Positions 23,001-38,600 are shown, counted from the stretch's first letter. The stretch: 64,000 nucleotides of DNA from Taenia hydatigena (GCA_036345935.2 JADWOT020000006.1:8406519-8470518); one strand, 5' to 3'. Program-made: numbers and translations. Notes: generated by a model from the letters alone, not told the origin.

Positions 23001-26000
23001 CAGACTGACAACAAAACTATTAGCATGGGGGAATTTTCACTTCTGTTGTGCCTATCAAAGGTTACTACTTCAAAATAATAGCGTCGCCTAATTCTCGCAA
23101 CTTTTTGAGATACGCATTATGAGAAGCTTCATTGTATTCCGAGACTTTACTCCACTCTTACAACTTCAATGCATGCCCTAGAAACCCGTGGGCGGGAAGT
23201 AAATGAAATAAACTGCGAATGTGCTGCAAAGGATAGATGGGTTGTGCAAAACATTGTCGCATTTTGGAGGGAACTGTTTTTTATCACCTCTACGACTCCG
23301 TGTTGGTCAAGGTGACAGCGATCCGGCAGGACTCAGACGGACGCAAACACGTCGTCAAGGTTGTACGCTAACAATGCCAGGCGTCATCTTCCTTAACTTT
23401 TACAAGACCACCAATTCCTCATAAATTAATTGCGGATTTAGGTTAATCACATTAGTACAATTGGAAAGCGACAAACGTTACCGACAACTAATTGGGAAAA
23501 TCGCGGCATTTATATAGATGCTTTAAAGTTTATTTATAAACACTCCTCCATCACTAAAACCGATTTCTCTCTACCATTTCGCATTGAAACTTTTTCTCCT
23601 GAAACTTCAAGTGGAACTACTTCAAAATGTTTCTCCCTAAATAACTGCTCTGAAGAGATCATTGTTACTTTTACATTATTTCACAAATTGCATCAAAGTC
23701 TTTTGCTAAACAATGTAGTTTCGTTTGTAGACAAACACATTTCTGTATCAATGATTACCAAGTTAGTTATACTCTCTTTTCTCCAACGTGATTTCCTATT
23801 CTCGACCGAAGCGCAAGGCGATAGAATTTGTGGTATCAGAGATAGCAAGGCCCTAGTGTTCAACCAGCGATTCCCTTCATTAGCGTTTACTCCTTATCAT
23901 ATTTTTTTAAATATGTGCAAAATGTCAGTCTTAGACGCCCTGGATGAGGAAAGACTCCACTTCCCATTCACCAAATAATTGTCTTTTAACCCCTTTAAGA
24001 GCAGAGAGGAAGGGCGTCATTAATTCGAGCAAAACTACTTCAGGAACCTGATGTCGATAGTTGTTGCTAGCATACTCCCTGGCATGCATCTCAACCAAAA
24101 ACTTCCACATATTTTGTTAATAATAGCCGATTCGAGGCCAGAACATGATGTATCAGACCATCCATAGATTTATGGCAAAGTTCTCCTATTTAAAACGAAG
24201 CATTTAGAGGATTACCACCCGTCAAAACTACACTTATTGCGGAAGCAGAGGATTAAATGCAGCCATTAGATTTTGTGTTTTAGATAATTACTTGTGCGCA
24301 GGAAACACTCTTACCTGTACCAAAAGGCATCACTTTTTATATTTAATTGTCTTCACACAAAACTGGCGCATTATTTTAGAATTCTATGGTAAGAGCATCA
24401 AGTGGTTTCATACCTTGCAGTCAACACATTCGAAATCATTGCCTAAAACTATCGCCCAGAGCAATTTAAAATTCGTACGCTTTGTAAAAATAACATGCGA
24501 CTATTAATAAATTGTACATAAAAGCGTCAAGTGCACACATTTACAGTCGCATCACAAAGTAGACAGCTTGTTGCAATATGATGGTTGTTTGGTTAATTCT
24601 CGGTTTGTATAAAGGGTCACTTTGCGCCTTCGTTGGGTGGGCTGACCTCCACGCCAGATCACTCGCCTCTGGCGCCTCCTGTATGCAGCATTGTGTATTC
24701 ATTCATTTTCGGGTAAGACTCGAGGCGCTATATTGGTGACAGCGGAAAGCATACTCGATTTCGATGGACAACTATCCTGTTTTCTACTGTTGAGTCATAA
24801 AATTTAGTAGGACAGAAGAAGTTTGCATGCATGACTAAGAGACTCGGTGGCAATCTGTAAAAAAAGGGCAGAAAATGGCCTCTAACGTTGGCAATTACTC
24901 CAATCTCGTATTCTACAGGAGTGCTATTAACAATTAAAACGGCGACAGCCAAAAATCATTAGGAAATACTTCATTGTGGAGCTGCTTATCGCACATGTAT
25001 GAAGCTATCAGGTATGTGAACTCGCGATACCTCCTATACTTCACTTCTAGCTGAATAGAACCTATATGGACATGATTGGTCAGCTCCGAAGTAAAACCAA
25101 TGCATTTAGGCCAGCTGACCTGTGTAGAGCTATGGAAAAGCGTGATTGCCGGTGGAAGTCCCAGTCACTAAATCCAGATCCCATACAGGCTGAGTTGAAT
25201 GGAGGAATCAATGACGGCTCGGCCAAGCGTCTACTCAGCTGCATATATGTCTGATAACTGGCATGGATGGCACGTGGGTGTAGCCTTTACAGCACCGATT
25301 AAATTGTGATAGCTGACGCAAATGGCTGACAAAGTGCGCCGTTGCAACTCCCGAAGGGGTAGATTGGCTATGTGGCACGTTACTTGTTTGTATCGCTCAT
25401 GTTTATGGTAAGGAGCTGATTTGTGTCTTAGCCAATATACCTTCAACAGATGGGTTGGCCTCTAAGACTTTGTTTGTCTTCAAAGCAGTGTCGGGACGCT
25501 ATGTAGTTGGAATCAAACAGCAGCTATAAGAAAATATAGATGCAGACTTCTACGTCTTCTATGAAAAAAGTAGTTAGCCCTACTAACACGGCGAAAAATT
25601 CTTATTTACTAATAACCATAATATCGACAAATTAGGGTTGCATGCAATGCTTTGTTTGTTTGAACTACTGATTTCGGTCAGAGCATATGAGGTGTTCATA
25701 TTGCCCTAGCTGCGCAGGCTGGCCTCTGGGCCATGCCAGGAACTTACTTCCCTCTGCCCGTTGAATTTATCTATATATATTCTACCCTGGCATTCCGCCT
25801 TCTTTTGCCCCCAAAGAAGCTGCTTCACAAGCACGTTTAATAATAAATCAGTAAAAAGGATGATCAGCGTGGATTGACAAAGCCAGGTAGCAATTCATGC
25901 AGGTAAAATCAGTAAAATCATTTCTGAAAGATGCAAAGTTGCAGCAATTAAAAAATAACACAGATATTCGTGAATATTAGGCAAAAAAGGCATATTATGC

Positions 26001-26692
26001 AACGGTTTTTAGGGTTTATGGTTTATCGTGAAACCTTCTCACCACTTAAAACAGTAGATAATTGCACGCAATTTGTCAATCAAACCAATCGGTGCTGTCT
26101 TGCAAAGAAGTATAAGTTACGCTTATCAAAGCATTGATCAGAGAATGTCAAAATTTTATATTATTGCAAAACTTTAAGATCCCCTTAATGACCTTGAGCG
26201 TTTTAATTAACCGGTAGCATAGCGAACACGGTAAACATGACTTCGAGCTGTTGGCATTTGATTGATAATTTTTTAATGAGCAATCATCTCACAATCCGCC
26301 TTTTAGTGCCACTTTTAAATATTTACCTATTTAGCTGTAAAAGCACGGTTAATTTTGGTCCTAATCTATTGATTTCACTTCCCTGTCAGAAGAACTTAAA
26401 TCTTTTTGATTTTCTCGCCTCACAGTGCTACACTTGCCATTTTTTGTGGGTAAATACATCATGTGTACAATTTTTTGCTTTATTTAAAAACTGAATTTTT
26501 TTGTAACAGAATCTTGAATCAATTTTATCTATTGCAGTGATATTATGTACCTAGATTACTTCAAAAACAATTTTGCATTTAACAAGTTACATGCAATGCT
26601 TACATTAAAGGAGGATTAGAGTAGTTATTTGCTTGTCAGTTTTATAAGTCATGCTGATTAACATTGTCTATCTTAACTGTTGTAGATAATAT
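20066..26692. other. Long intergenic region B55 / CFAP44
   Basis: About 6.6 kb with no gene I can defend. It should contain the B55 3' untranslated region and the CFAP44 promoter. It includes one family 1 repeat copy (25650-25834) and a small coding-like island at 23260-23370. The many short open frames on both strands lack splice context and resemblance to known families. Confidence 0.45.
25650..25834 (+). repeat. Dispersed repeat family 1, copy D
   Basis: It shares with the other copies CTTTGTTTGTTTGAACTAC at its start, then CCTAGCTGCG, GGCTGGCCTCTGGGCCATG, CTGCCCGTTGAATTTAT and CGCCTTCTTTTGCC, in plus orientation. The expected TGTAACA terminus has decayed. Confidence 0.65.
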
Positions 26693-29600
26693 ATGGACGA
26701 AGAAAATATTGCAAATAGCGATGAAGATATTGACAACATTAGCAACGCGGACGAAGATCTGGGTCAAAAATCAAAAAGGGTTAACAATTTTACTGAAGAA
26801 AAAGTGGACGAGGAGGGAGAGGATGAAGAGGATGAGGAAGATGCCAGTGTTGATTGGACTCATCACATCCCTGATGACTTTTACTACGACCTTGAGACTA
26901 TAGTTGCTAAACCCCATGTGTCACTGGAGGGTGGCTTACCCGCGAACTTAGTGAAGCTCTACCACTCCTTCGGCTGTGATACTCTTCGCCGAGATAATCT
27001 CAAAATTTTTGGCACAGACAGTGTGGGTTTTGTGGTGGGAAACTACTTCGAAATCCGCAACCTTATTAGTGGAGAGCGTAATTACCTTCGTTCGACCGGA
27101 GGCCTTGGTATAGGTGCTGTAGACGTCCACCCTGAGGGTACGTACATAGCTATAGCAGAGAAAGGCGAGTTCCCCAACGTCTGTATCTACGAGTACCCCA
27201 GTCTTAAACTTTTTCGTATTCTTCGGGAAGGCACTCAAGTTGCCTATCCGTCGTGCCAATTTACGTAAGTTTAGACTACTACCAACTTGACCGCTTTACT
27301 CATCCCTACTATAAAATTATTCTGCTGCTGTAATACTGATGAGCATTCTTTTAGTATTGCTTGCATAATGGATATTTTTGCAGATCGATCTTGATCATGT
27401 CACTCTTCATTTTATTACATTCTTATTTAGACGTCCAGTCATTTTGAAAAGAGAATTCAGATTATGACACTTTTTAACCATATGTTTTTTCTGACAAACT
27501 CTTTGGGATTACGTCATCTTCATTCTAGATTCCCGTCTTTTTTAGTAGTAAAAGCAATGTTATGTTCCTTAACCTGAGCAAGATTTTCTCAGCATGAATG
27601 TTTGGAGACTTGTTTCACTGTAATAAATTTTGCGGGCATTTTATAGAACTTGCTAGGTTTCAGTTGACTAAAATGACCACATTTTACAACTTTGAGGATG
27701 CTTTTAATGATAAACGGATTTCTCGATTCGGAATCACCTTGTTTTTTTTGCAATATTTCAACATGCATTACTGAACCATTCGATTTTGTCGCCGGTGACT
27801 TGAATGTGCCTCAATGTGTAATGAAATGTGTTGTTAACAATTGTTTCTGGAGGATCTGCAATGGATAAAATGAATTTTTGTAAAATTTTTCTTATATTAT
27901 TTAACTAACGTACTGTCTATGCAATAGAAGTCAAGAAACACAAAACAATTTTAAATCAATGCTTACGACGAATTCATGAAATAATTGCAAAACATTTGCT
28001 TTCCTTTTTAAAAATGGCTTTGATGATTAAATTGAAATGCTAGCCTAAAAATATCTAACTGACATAGCTAAGAAGCTAAATCTTTGTATTCTATCTGGTT
28101 TAGGTTTGGAATTTTTCGGATTTAATATGTAGAGATGGGGATCAAATTTGGATATGAAGTTATTGATTAGACTTTGAAAATTGGCTTTATATGGCAGTTT
28201 GGTGGATAGAAAAATAGCAGTAAATAACAAGCTTAACAGCTTTACTCACTATCAGTCCTGACGGTTCGTTAATCGCAACGGTGGGAGACGAGCCCGACTA
28301 CCTGCTGACAATTTGGGATTGGCGCGAGGAGCGAATCGTCCTACGCAACAAGGCCTTTTCACAAGAGATCTTCCGAGTGTGCTGGTCGGATGACTTGCGC
28401 GGTGTCTTGGTGACTGCGGGCTCGGGACATATCCGCTTTTGGAAGATGGCAAAGACCTTCACGGGGCTCAAGCTGCAGGGGAACATTGGGAAGTTTGGCA
28501 AGGTGGAGCTATCCGACATCGAGGGTTTCGTCATTTTGCCCGATGGAAAGGTGCTCTCAGGCTGTGAATGGGGCAACCTTCTACTGTGGGAGGGCGACCT
28601 TATCAAAGTGCAAATATGCCGCAAGGACGGATCGCCTTGTCATGATGGGCTCATCATGCACATTCTCATTTATGAAGGTGAACTCTTCACTATCGGCACG
28701 GATGGCTATGTTCGTGTAAGCGAGATGGCAGGACCGGTGTAGATGTTAATGCTAAAGTGCCTCAATTTGAGGGAAGTAAGCACTGTCGTGGTATTCCAGA
28801 CCTGGGAATTCGAGGCAATTGACCAGGCTGAGGCACAAGAAGAGGGAACGTTTTTAGAATTGGAACCGATGAATGAGATGCGCGTTTCACCTCATGCAAA
28901 ACTCACATCCCTGCAGAAGGTGGAAGACGAGGGGACAGTATGTTGGTATTGTATGGTGAGTACCACTACATTAATGGTCGGAATGGTTTACAATCAATCT
29001 CATCTCAATAGTGAAGATATAGGTGAATAGTAGCCCTCAAATCCAGTGCAAACTATTCGTTATTCTGCCTTGATAGGGATGTATCGTGAACAATGAAAGT
29101 ACCCGAGAGTGTGAAGAACCGGTGATTAGTAAATGCGTCATTTCACTTTCTAAAAGTAGTGTACAAATGTTAGCTAGTAAATTCTGTTAATATGCAAAAC
29201 GTATATACACTCTTAGATTTTCGATGCAAGGTGCATTAATGTGGGCAAAATGATGCATCAAAGTTAACAAGGCTTGTTATAAATTATTACTTATGAGAAA
29301 CACAACCGAGAATAGGTTTAATTTAGCCTATTATTATAATTTCGGAGCGAGTTTGGTCTGTGGACTAGTTCCTATTGGTAGGAACTGACATTTTATCATC
29401 GAAGCAGAAGTGGTCGCAGCCGTAATTTTTCTTCTATCTCATACAGGACGCCAACGATGGAATATGGAAGTTGGACTTGAGTTTCTCGCACATATCAGCT
29501 TCACCGCAGTTGATTTTGCCCTACCACGCAGGGGCAATTGTAGACTGTGCGGTCGCACCAAGGTCCCACCTCGCTGCCACACTAGGCTTTGACGGTAAGC

Positions 29601-32600
29601 GCTTGTGAATGCTCTAGCTTAACGTCTTTATAAATCTCCTTGTTATGAATACAAGTTTCTTATAAAATTATCGACTTTCCTGGCTTTAGGAAGTGTTCGG
29701 ATTTTCGATGTACCCAAGAAGGCGACGTTAGGCTGTAAACGTTTCAATGCCTGTGGACACTGTTTGATTTGGGCTCCAACGCATGTATGTGATTGGATCT
29801 GTTTACCAGTACGGGACAGATTAAGTAATCATCTTTTCACACTGAAAAATAACATGCTACTTGGCCCGATAGGTCGACCCGAAGGGAAAAACAATAGTGG
29901 CTGGTTTTGCAGACGGTGTGGTCCGTGTTATGCAAATCACGTCTAATGGAGGTGCTAGTGAAGAAGATCCGCCTTCTCAGGTGGTCACTATCGAGCTCAT
30001 ACAGGTGCTCAAACCACACACGGACGCCATAATGACAATGGACTACGACTCAAAAGGCGTGTTCTTTGCTACTGCTGTAAGCTCGCTCGTTGATGACGTG
30101 CATTTTTGATAGCATAAATCATCATTAATCGTTTTTATTTCATGTAAATGTAGGCCTTCGTCTTGAAAATAATGAAAAGCGTCTGCATGCTACAAAAAAT
30201 CTCTTTTTAAACGACTATATTTGATTAAAAATATCGGTTCATGTAGCTCAACGGATCCGTGCATCTTGTGGTGTGTTCAACCTCTCAAATCTAATTCAAT
30301 TTAATCTTAAGTCGGGATTAAAAACACCTATCACTACTTTTATGTATTCTAGAGTGCTGATAAGACTATGTTCATATTCCACGTTGACGGTCTTCGCATC
30401 GTACCAAGTGGGTTTGTTCGAATTCCCACAAAAGCCATGAAAATTCAATGGCGATATTCAATTCCAGAGGACACGAAACCAACCATTCTGCTCTTTTTGG
30501 ACAATAGCTGTGTGATTGAGGTACTTTTTTCTGCTGGGTGGGATTGAACAACTTATACTTGTATGACTTTTTTTCGGATTGTCATGTCTACTGCTTGGTT
30601 CGCTAAACATAATTTGAATAGTTAATGTAACGTCCAGGTGTTGGTGCCATTCCGCAAAGCCCCGGAAAAGGGGACATTTGAGATAACCGACGCGGTACCG
30701 ATCCGAGGTTTTCAAATGGAAAGTGTTGCCGGAGGTTTGCGAGTGGTGGAAGAGAGCATTGCCCTTCGAGCAGCTTATGAGGAGGCCAAGAAGAAGCGGC
30801 AAGATAATACGCAAAGGCTTCTCAATGAAGGTCTCATCAATGAGGAGGACTTGACAAAAGCCATGGAAGGTAAGGCAGGAAGCCGGAGAGAATGACCGAT
30901 TTGCACTGTTAAAATATGCTATTTTCTGGTAATCATTGCAGTTTCTTTAAATCAACAATTTTTTATAAAAAAAAGGAGAAATGGGACGTCTACAGAAGTT
31001 AGACTTATAATTATCCTGCTGATGGGGGTAAGCCCGTTATTAATGAAGAACATGGTTCCGATTAAGCCATCACAAGCTATACATTCTATTCCTCATCTGT
31101 TTGACTGTTAGATGAGAAACGACTACACGCAAAACTCGAAGAAGAGCTATCTCAAATGAAAGCAGTCATACCGGAAAAGCCCTCACCAATCATTGGAGGG
31201 ATGATATGTCGTGAAGACCCGAACCTCGTATGGATTAATATGGTTGGTTTATTTGTGATCTTCATAATGATCCCGACATTATGGTTATTTTGCCTTCATT
31301 CGACCCATTCTCGCCTCATTGACTTTCCGTTTTAATGATACCTAAAGTGTATTTCGGTATAGCAAATCGAAGGAGAGCATGGTGCATAATGCGACAACTT
31401 TCGTGTACTGTGCTTACCTCAAATAATTTCTCAGTTTATGTTCTTTACTAGCCTTTTTATTCACAGAAAAATTGATTAATTAGTCAGTTTTTCAATTGAA
31501 CTTTAATTTATCTTAAAACATATTTTTCCAAACCAAGAGTGATTTTGACGCCGGCTACATGTACAAGTGTAACCTGATGGACCTGATGGACGCCACTCCA
31601 AAGACGGAGGAAAACCAAGTCGACGAAAAGCGAGAGTTAACAGAGCTGGAAACGGTGATTACGAGAGTGCGATCAATGAAGCCACTGCAATCTTCAAAAA
31701 TCATTGACTGCAACGAATCACCACTTCTCTCGTGGAAGTTCTGCCGCAGTGGACGTCGAGTGGTAATGGGCTTCCAGAATGGGTTGCTGCGTGTTCAAAT
31801 GTTGGAGGATGCCTTTGATTTCAGCCGTATGGGCGCCTTCTGGACATATGCTTTTTCGGACAACGATCGAGGAGCCGTAAACGGGGTTCAACTCACTTTT
31901 GACGATAGGTGAGTGAACTCAACTTGTGACAACAGTGATGAACACATTATCACTTCTTGCTACCACTTGTTGAAGGAGTTTTCCCCTCCCACAAATCACG
32001 TTTGTATCCATTAAAATCTCACATACTACTTGGATGGCGATCAACTAAAAGAATGAGCACTCAGTTGGATTTGAGCACATTTCTTTGTCAGTGGTGCTTT
32101 TTCAGTACTCTTAGTAGTTTGGCTCAAAACCCCTACTCATTTGCTTAAACAAGTGTGCTTTATCGCCACCCAACCATAGTTTTCTCTTGACGGTCGGGGG
32201 AGACGGAACCTTCTTTGTGCTGGAGTTGATGTCCGAATCAGTGCAGGCACAGGAGGTTAGCAAGCTGCTAGCCAGACTCCCTTCCTCCAGTGTAAGTCTC
32301 AAGTCACTGTTAACCTCACCTAAGACTTATCTTTATTATTACCATAGACGCGCGATTTCCTTCTGCTTTGTCTTCTGGCTTTTCACTCTTTAGGTTTTAT
32401 TAATGTAACTGATATCAGTGAAAATGCATTATTTGAATCCCATGCTATTATCTTTAAGTATTGAAGGTCAGTAGCAACATTATTTTTCCATTTTAAATCA
32501 TGGGAAAGTGTAATGTAGCGTCCCGAGGCTCCCTCGAAGGCAAAGGAAGGCAGAAAACTAGGGTAAAATATATAAATTCAACGGGCAGGGGGAAAAATAA

Positions 32601-35600
32601 GCTGCTGACATGGCCCGGAGGCCAGTCTACGCAGCTACGGCAATATGGCCACCTCTGTGACCCTTACCGGGACCGGTAGTTCAAACAAACAAAGTGTTAC
32701 AGCGAAAATTCAGAAGTCACTCAAATTTCATGCATCTTTTGGTGATTAAATGACGGACATACTTGAATAGAAAAGAAGTTTTTTGCTAGTTACATTATTG
32801 TACACTTTTTCTCGCATTATTTCCTATGCTCTTCCGTTCCACTAGATTGCTGAAACGTTTGCCTAACTAGGTGGTGGTTTTTCACTTTTCTATGAATAAA
32901 ATTTGAAATGTGCGTGGCAGATTCCAAATTTGGTCATTCATATGACTTGGTATTTTTGATCTGGAAGTATCTAAAGTGGCTAGCTGAAGACTTCTGGTAA
33001 TCTAATAGCCTTTGTTTAACAGTGTCACATACTCTCTTTACAGCACGAACCTATAGAAGAGGACATTCAAGATGCACATGAATTCAGCATTGAACAGGCT
33101 CGCAGAAAGATGGAATGGGATAAACTTGTTGAGGCTGGAGAGGAAAAAAAACGGGAAACCAGAAAGCAGCTTGCGGAGTTGCGACTGCGATTTAAGCAGC
33201 TGAAGGAGCAGAATGACCGACTGCCCTCCCACATGCGCGTAAACAGTCGGGTACCTGGAAGAATGCACAAGACACTTTTACCTGCTCTGCCTTAGTTTGA
33301 TGTAATTTCTTTTGCTGTTTAAAGGAATACGAAATGTTGGAACGATTGAGAGAACAGCTCATGAGTCAGCGGCAGGAACAAATAGCTACACTGTACAAAG
33401 AAATGGAGTTCCAAAGTAGAAAAGGATCAATTGCGCTTCAAAAATTGATTAATAGGTAAGATTTTGCTTGATTTGCATCAACTAGAGCAGACTGTCTGGT
33501 GCAACGCTATGTAACTATTACTGGAGTTCTCAGTTTAAGCGATTTGGCAGCTGTCATTTTTTAGTATAAAAAATGACTTGTTAGGTTGTTCAAAGAGATA
33601 TTGCTTACAATTTCTTAGATTTAGAAAGGATTTAGCCTGTGAGTACATTGTGCTAAAGGCCTTTGGAACTAACGACTGGGTTAGTTCAATAAGGAAGACC
33701 AAACTACCCCTGCGCCACTTTGAACTGATGCAGCTACTGAAGGAAGAGTTGCGGCAGGATCGAGGAGCTGAGATGGAAAGTAGGCGGAAAACTATAACTC
33801 AAGGTAAGGTTTTCAGGCTTACGGTCATGGCCGTTATAAGCTTGGTTAGACGGTGTTAATCAGTTGACTAATTTTGCTTGCAAATTTCACCATTTATTGC
33901 CATCTTGCCCAGATGAACGTGTTTACTTGCAGTGAACAGTCAACTGCTGATTAATTTCAGCCTCAAAATTGATTGACCCCAAAATATGTTGATGGTCTTC
34001 TGAAAATAACTTCCCCGTCAACAGAATTTGTCTATAAAAATTCGAGGAAATCTAATCATACCATGTCATGTATCTTAATAGGTACATTTGGCAATTTATG
34101 CAGGAAAATATACGACCATTCTTTATCCCAATAAGATAAGTCTCAGTCTCGAGCGACAGAAATCCTCTCGGCAAGCAATTTGGATTTGCTCAAGCTCTCG
34201 AAAGTCAAAGGAGCAAGAGGTCTTCGCTACATACGTCAATTAGAGAACTTGGAAGTGGCCAGACTTAAACGTGAGAAGCGTCGTCAGCAGGTGATTTACA
34301 ATCGAATTCGGTGAAATTTGCTTTGAAAACAAAGTAATTGCCTAAATCCTATAATCGTCTCGTCCTTCTGAATCTCATATTTTCCTTAATCACTCGAAAA
34401 TAGTTTTTTACAGTCAATTTGTATGAATTGGTTTGATTATAGTGTTCATCGAATAACATTAAATGTGACTTCACCGGGGTCCAGAATCACTAACAGAGAG
34501 GAGTATTTATGGAAGCGAAACCTGAGCTAGCGTCATCGTAGAGGTAGAGGCATTTCGAAGCACTAGGGGTGGACATCATTCTGCAGCGTGACAATTTTCC
34601 CGATTCCATCGCTAATGCGCTACCTAACTTAGATAAGTCATATTTGAGTCTCAAAAGTGCATTTCAAAGAACCTAAGCCAAAATCAAAGCACCCAACCAT
34701 AAGGGGTGTATTTGCAAACACCCAGAGAAAAAAGGCAATCAACTATTTCGAAATTATGTTGACACATTCAGTGCCACTTCATTTATGATAAACATCTTGA
34801 TATCTTTGGCTTAATTATTCTAATCCCTGAGATTTTTTCTACAGGAGTGTTAGTGTTCTTATGCAATGAAGAAAGGGCATTTAAAATTCCTTTTATCGCT
34901 ACGACAGCAGACTGATTGGACATGCGGAATGTCTCAATAATCATGCAAAATTCTCGAAATATGTCTACCTTGTGCAAGAATATCTAGAATCCCCTTCATA
35001 TCTTAGGCTTTGAATGGTAAAACGGTGTTCGTCATTGTCTTTTTTCTTTTCCAAATCAGTGGGAGGAGCTGTACGCAAAAAAGCCCACGAACAAGTGGGA
35101 GGACCCCTTTGATGTAGCAGCGATAGAGTTCGTTAAAAACAACATGGGCGACTTCAAACTGAGGTCCTCGTCCAGTTACTCCATACCGGAACATCTCAAA
35201 CCCACAGCCACTAAATCGCGCCTAGCTCTACTCGAAGCAATTACTCAGGTAAATTACTTTCGCTTTATGGTGCCGACCTCGTGTTTGGCCGTAGATTTCT
35301 CAAAGGCAAGACGATTTCAACCAGCGCCTTTTGAAGTTACGTAATAAAAAGGCGACTATTATCAAAGAACTGAAGAATATTGATGAAACTCTTAAACAAC
35401 TCTCTGAGGATATACCTCAGAATAGCATAGTTGTTCGTCTGAAAGTAGATAATCTCGACGACGATGAGTTCCCAGAAAGGTAGGGATTATTTTGACCTTG
35501 ATCCGAAATCATGTCTTTCCTTCTATAGGGCGTTCGATGCCACAGATTCGGCTTTGGAAGCTTACAAAAAATCAGCCAGTGTTGCGGCGCCTTCAGAGGA

Positions 35601-38600
35601 TGGAAAACTTTCCCCGCTGAAAAAGACCGTATGACTCCTTTCGTACCGTCACACAAATCCCATCCTAGTTGTCCAATCCGGATGAGCTGCGGTCAGAATG
35701 CGTTCCAGATTCATCAGGTCTAAATGTAGTAATGCATGATGATCGTAGAGTTCTGTTTGTCTCAACATCACGGCTAGTTGAACCCAAAAGCTTCTACACC
35801 CTAGATGTTCCCTTTCCGCACCGCCCAGAAATAGTAGGCTTGCCCTTATACTCCATGCATCCAGAGGAGCAGCCACTCCAATCTTCGGCACATGTCTTGC
35901 TGACCAGGCAACCTCTTCAACCAGACAGCATGGTAGATACTATTGATGAAGAGGATTCGACAAAGAGAGATGTCAAAAGCCTAATCGAAGATGCCACGAC
36001 GCATAAAGATGGAGAACATTCAACTCTCTTCGAGAGCTCTGATTCACAGGATTCTGAAGATCACCTGCAATTTGAAATGACTCGCCAGAACTTGCATCAC
36101 GAAAGAGCCCTTTACAAACAACAGTATTTGGTTACTGAGGCTGGAGCCATGATTCGGTGCTTCAACATGGAATTACGCGCATTGGGTCATCAGAAGGTGA
36201 ACCTCGACTTGTTGATGAGGCGCGCCAATCTTAATTTGCTTATTCTGTATGAAGAGTACAAACTACTAACTGAGTTTGAAAAGGCCGAACAAGGTCTAGC
36301 GACGAATTTTGAGGCCAAAACTGAGGAAAAGAATGAGGTTGACCAAAAGGTGGGTTTTTAGCACATCACAAATTTAAAAACAGTTTGCAATGTGCTTTTG
36401 AAATTCAACAGTATAAATCTTAGTACTTGAAGGCAGGATTTCAAACAAATTTGCAGGAAAGCCTGCCATAATGAAAACATTTTAGCAGTGAGAAGAAAAT
36501 CTTAGCAGAATTTAATTCGCTTATTCATGTTTGCTATGTAAATATTGTTTTCCTTAGTGAGGCAACATATTCCACACTTAAATAGGTTGATGTTGCAGTC
36601 GTGGCAATTAAATTTACTCAAAAGCGTTGACTGTTGCACTTAAATGCCTAAAGGTCACTGAGACGGAGGTGGAGATTGAAGAAACGTTGGCGAGCCTTGA
36701 ACGATTGGCAGCGAAAGAGAACGCAGTTTATGAAGAATTTAAGGGATTCCTCGGTGATAATCACAAATGGGGCGATTTTCTCCACAAAGTTTATCGAAAG
36801 AGAGTCAAAAGGAAGGCGAAAGGTGCAGCCACTGGTAAGACAGTAGTCCAGCGCCGGTTGGGTGCTATTAGTTGCAAAGTTAGCATTATTTTGGCCTTTA
36901 ACTGCGTTTCATGGGTGGACAGTTGATGTCATTTGAGGGCAGGGAAGCATTTTCACTAAAGAAGATAAGGGGTATTAGATCATTTACGCCATGAGGGTTG
37001 GATTTATTTCCAAATTTTGCAGAATGCTGTAAGCTATGCATAAATGAATGAGGACAACTTTTCTTCTGTCCAAGCTTCACAGCGAAATCCTCGTGTTTGG
37101 AATGTAATAAATAGCGTGTTTTGAAACGAATTAATAGATGCGAGTAATCTGGGCTCTGCACATTCGCCTTCGTTGGTTGGAAACAAAATTTCTTCTATTA
37201 CATCTTTTCATTGCTAGTTCTTATGCAACAGAAACGATGTCCTTCACTTCAATTTACCTTCCTCTAAAAGGCGAAGGTGAATCGAGTGGTTCGTCATCGT
37301 CGTCATCCTCAGAGGACTCGGAGTGGAACGAGTCAGATGAGGCAGAGGAGAATGAGGATGATGACGACGAAGAAGGTAACATCCTCGACCTCGACATCTG
37401 CCCACCGGGTTGTGCGCAGGCGGATTTTGATAAAACCGTCGCATTTCGCGAGCAGCGCCTCGATGTGGAGGACGAGATCTCAGATCAGAAACGTCTACTC
37501 GACGCCCAGCGAAAGGAGGCTGAAGCCCTCGCCAAACGATCGCGGTCAGCGCAACAAAGTCTGCAACAGGCTACCATGGAGTTGCAGGCCTTTCAGGCAT
37601 GTCGACTAGCCAACAAACGCAAAGTTTCTCAAAAGGATTTGGAAAGACTTTGTTTCTGTCAAAAATTTCGATTTCCCAACATTCTTTGTCCAGCACCCCA
37701 ATTTGCGGTCTTTGCCTTTTAATCTATTTTAACAGTTAGAGCTCCAGTGCAAAGATTTTACGCGAGTTCCAAAAAGTCATTAGGGTTATTCCAAGCAGGT
37801 AAATTATAGATTACCACTTGCTACATTTCATAGTGATTGCGTCGTTATTGTAATGCCTCATAGTTTGATTCAACTCGTTTCTCTGCATTGAGCATAGAAA
37901 CATGGGAATCGCATGAGCATAGTAGCTTTTGAAAACATTGCGACTTATTTAAATCAAATTTTCATTGGAAATAAGTGTTTCCGAAAGTAACTGTTTTCCA
38001 AAATTAATTAATGGGCAATAGATCGCCGTAGAAGGTGGATGAAATTATTATTTTAGAAATATTGGGAAGTAATAGGTAGATGTTTATAATACAACAACGA
38101 TGATAGACGATGATTTTGCATAGGTTTATTATTTCATGCATTTTTACTGTTTGGTCTCTAAAAAAAGTTGTTTAATGTTGGTTCGCAAGTTATCATCATG
38201 ACTAAACCGTCATAGCTTGATTTGCAAGCAAGATTTGTTATGAGTTCGTTTCTACACGATAATTCACAAAACATGGCTGAAATTAAGAGTAGTTTAAAGC
38301 CTTTTAAAACACTAATGTTAAATGAGCTATTTAAAGCGGTTTTGGTTTCACCTTAGCTGGAGAAACAAAGGAAGTTAAACGTCCTCGAGCGCCTAGTCAG
38401 TCTGCGATTGGACCAGATTATCTTCTTCCAGGACAAGTCGCTCTCGGAGGACTTTACACCGATCCTTGTCTTTAGACACGACAACGTCACCCGCTTGCGA
38501 CGGCGCATTCAGGCGCTGGAAGACGAGAAGCGCATTCAGCGAAAGGAGAGGAAACAAGCTAAGGAGAAGCATCTCATGCTCCAACGCCACAAAAAAGTCT

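Noticed and set aside
24615..24720. GC-richer block reading LRLRWVG, reminiscent of the end of LINE reverse transcriptases
   Set aside because: The motif is only seven residues, stops follow at once, and no other reverse transcriptase motif was found nearby.
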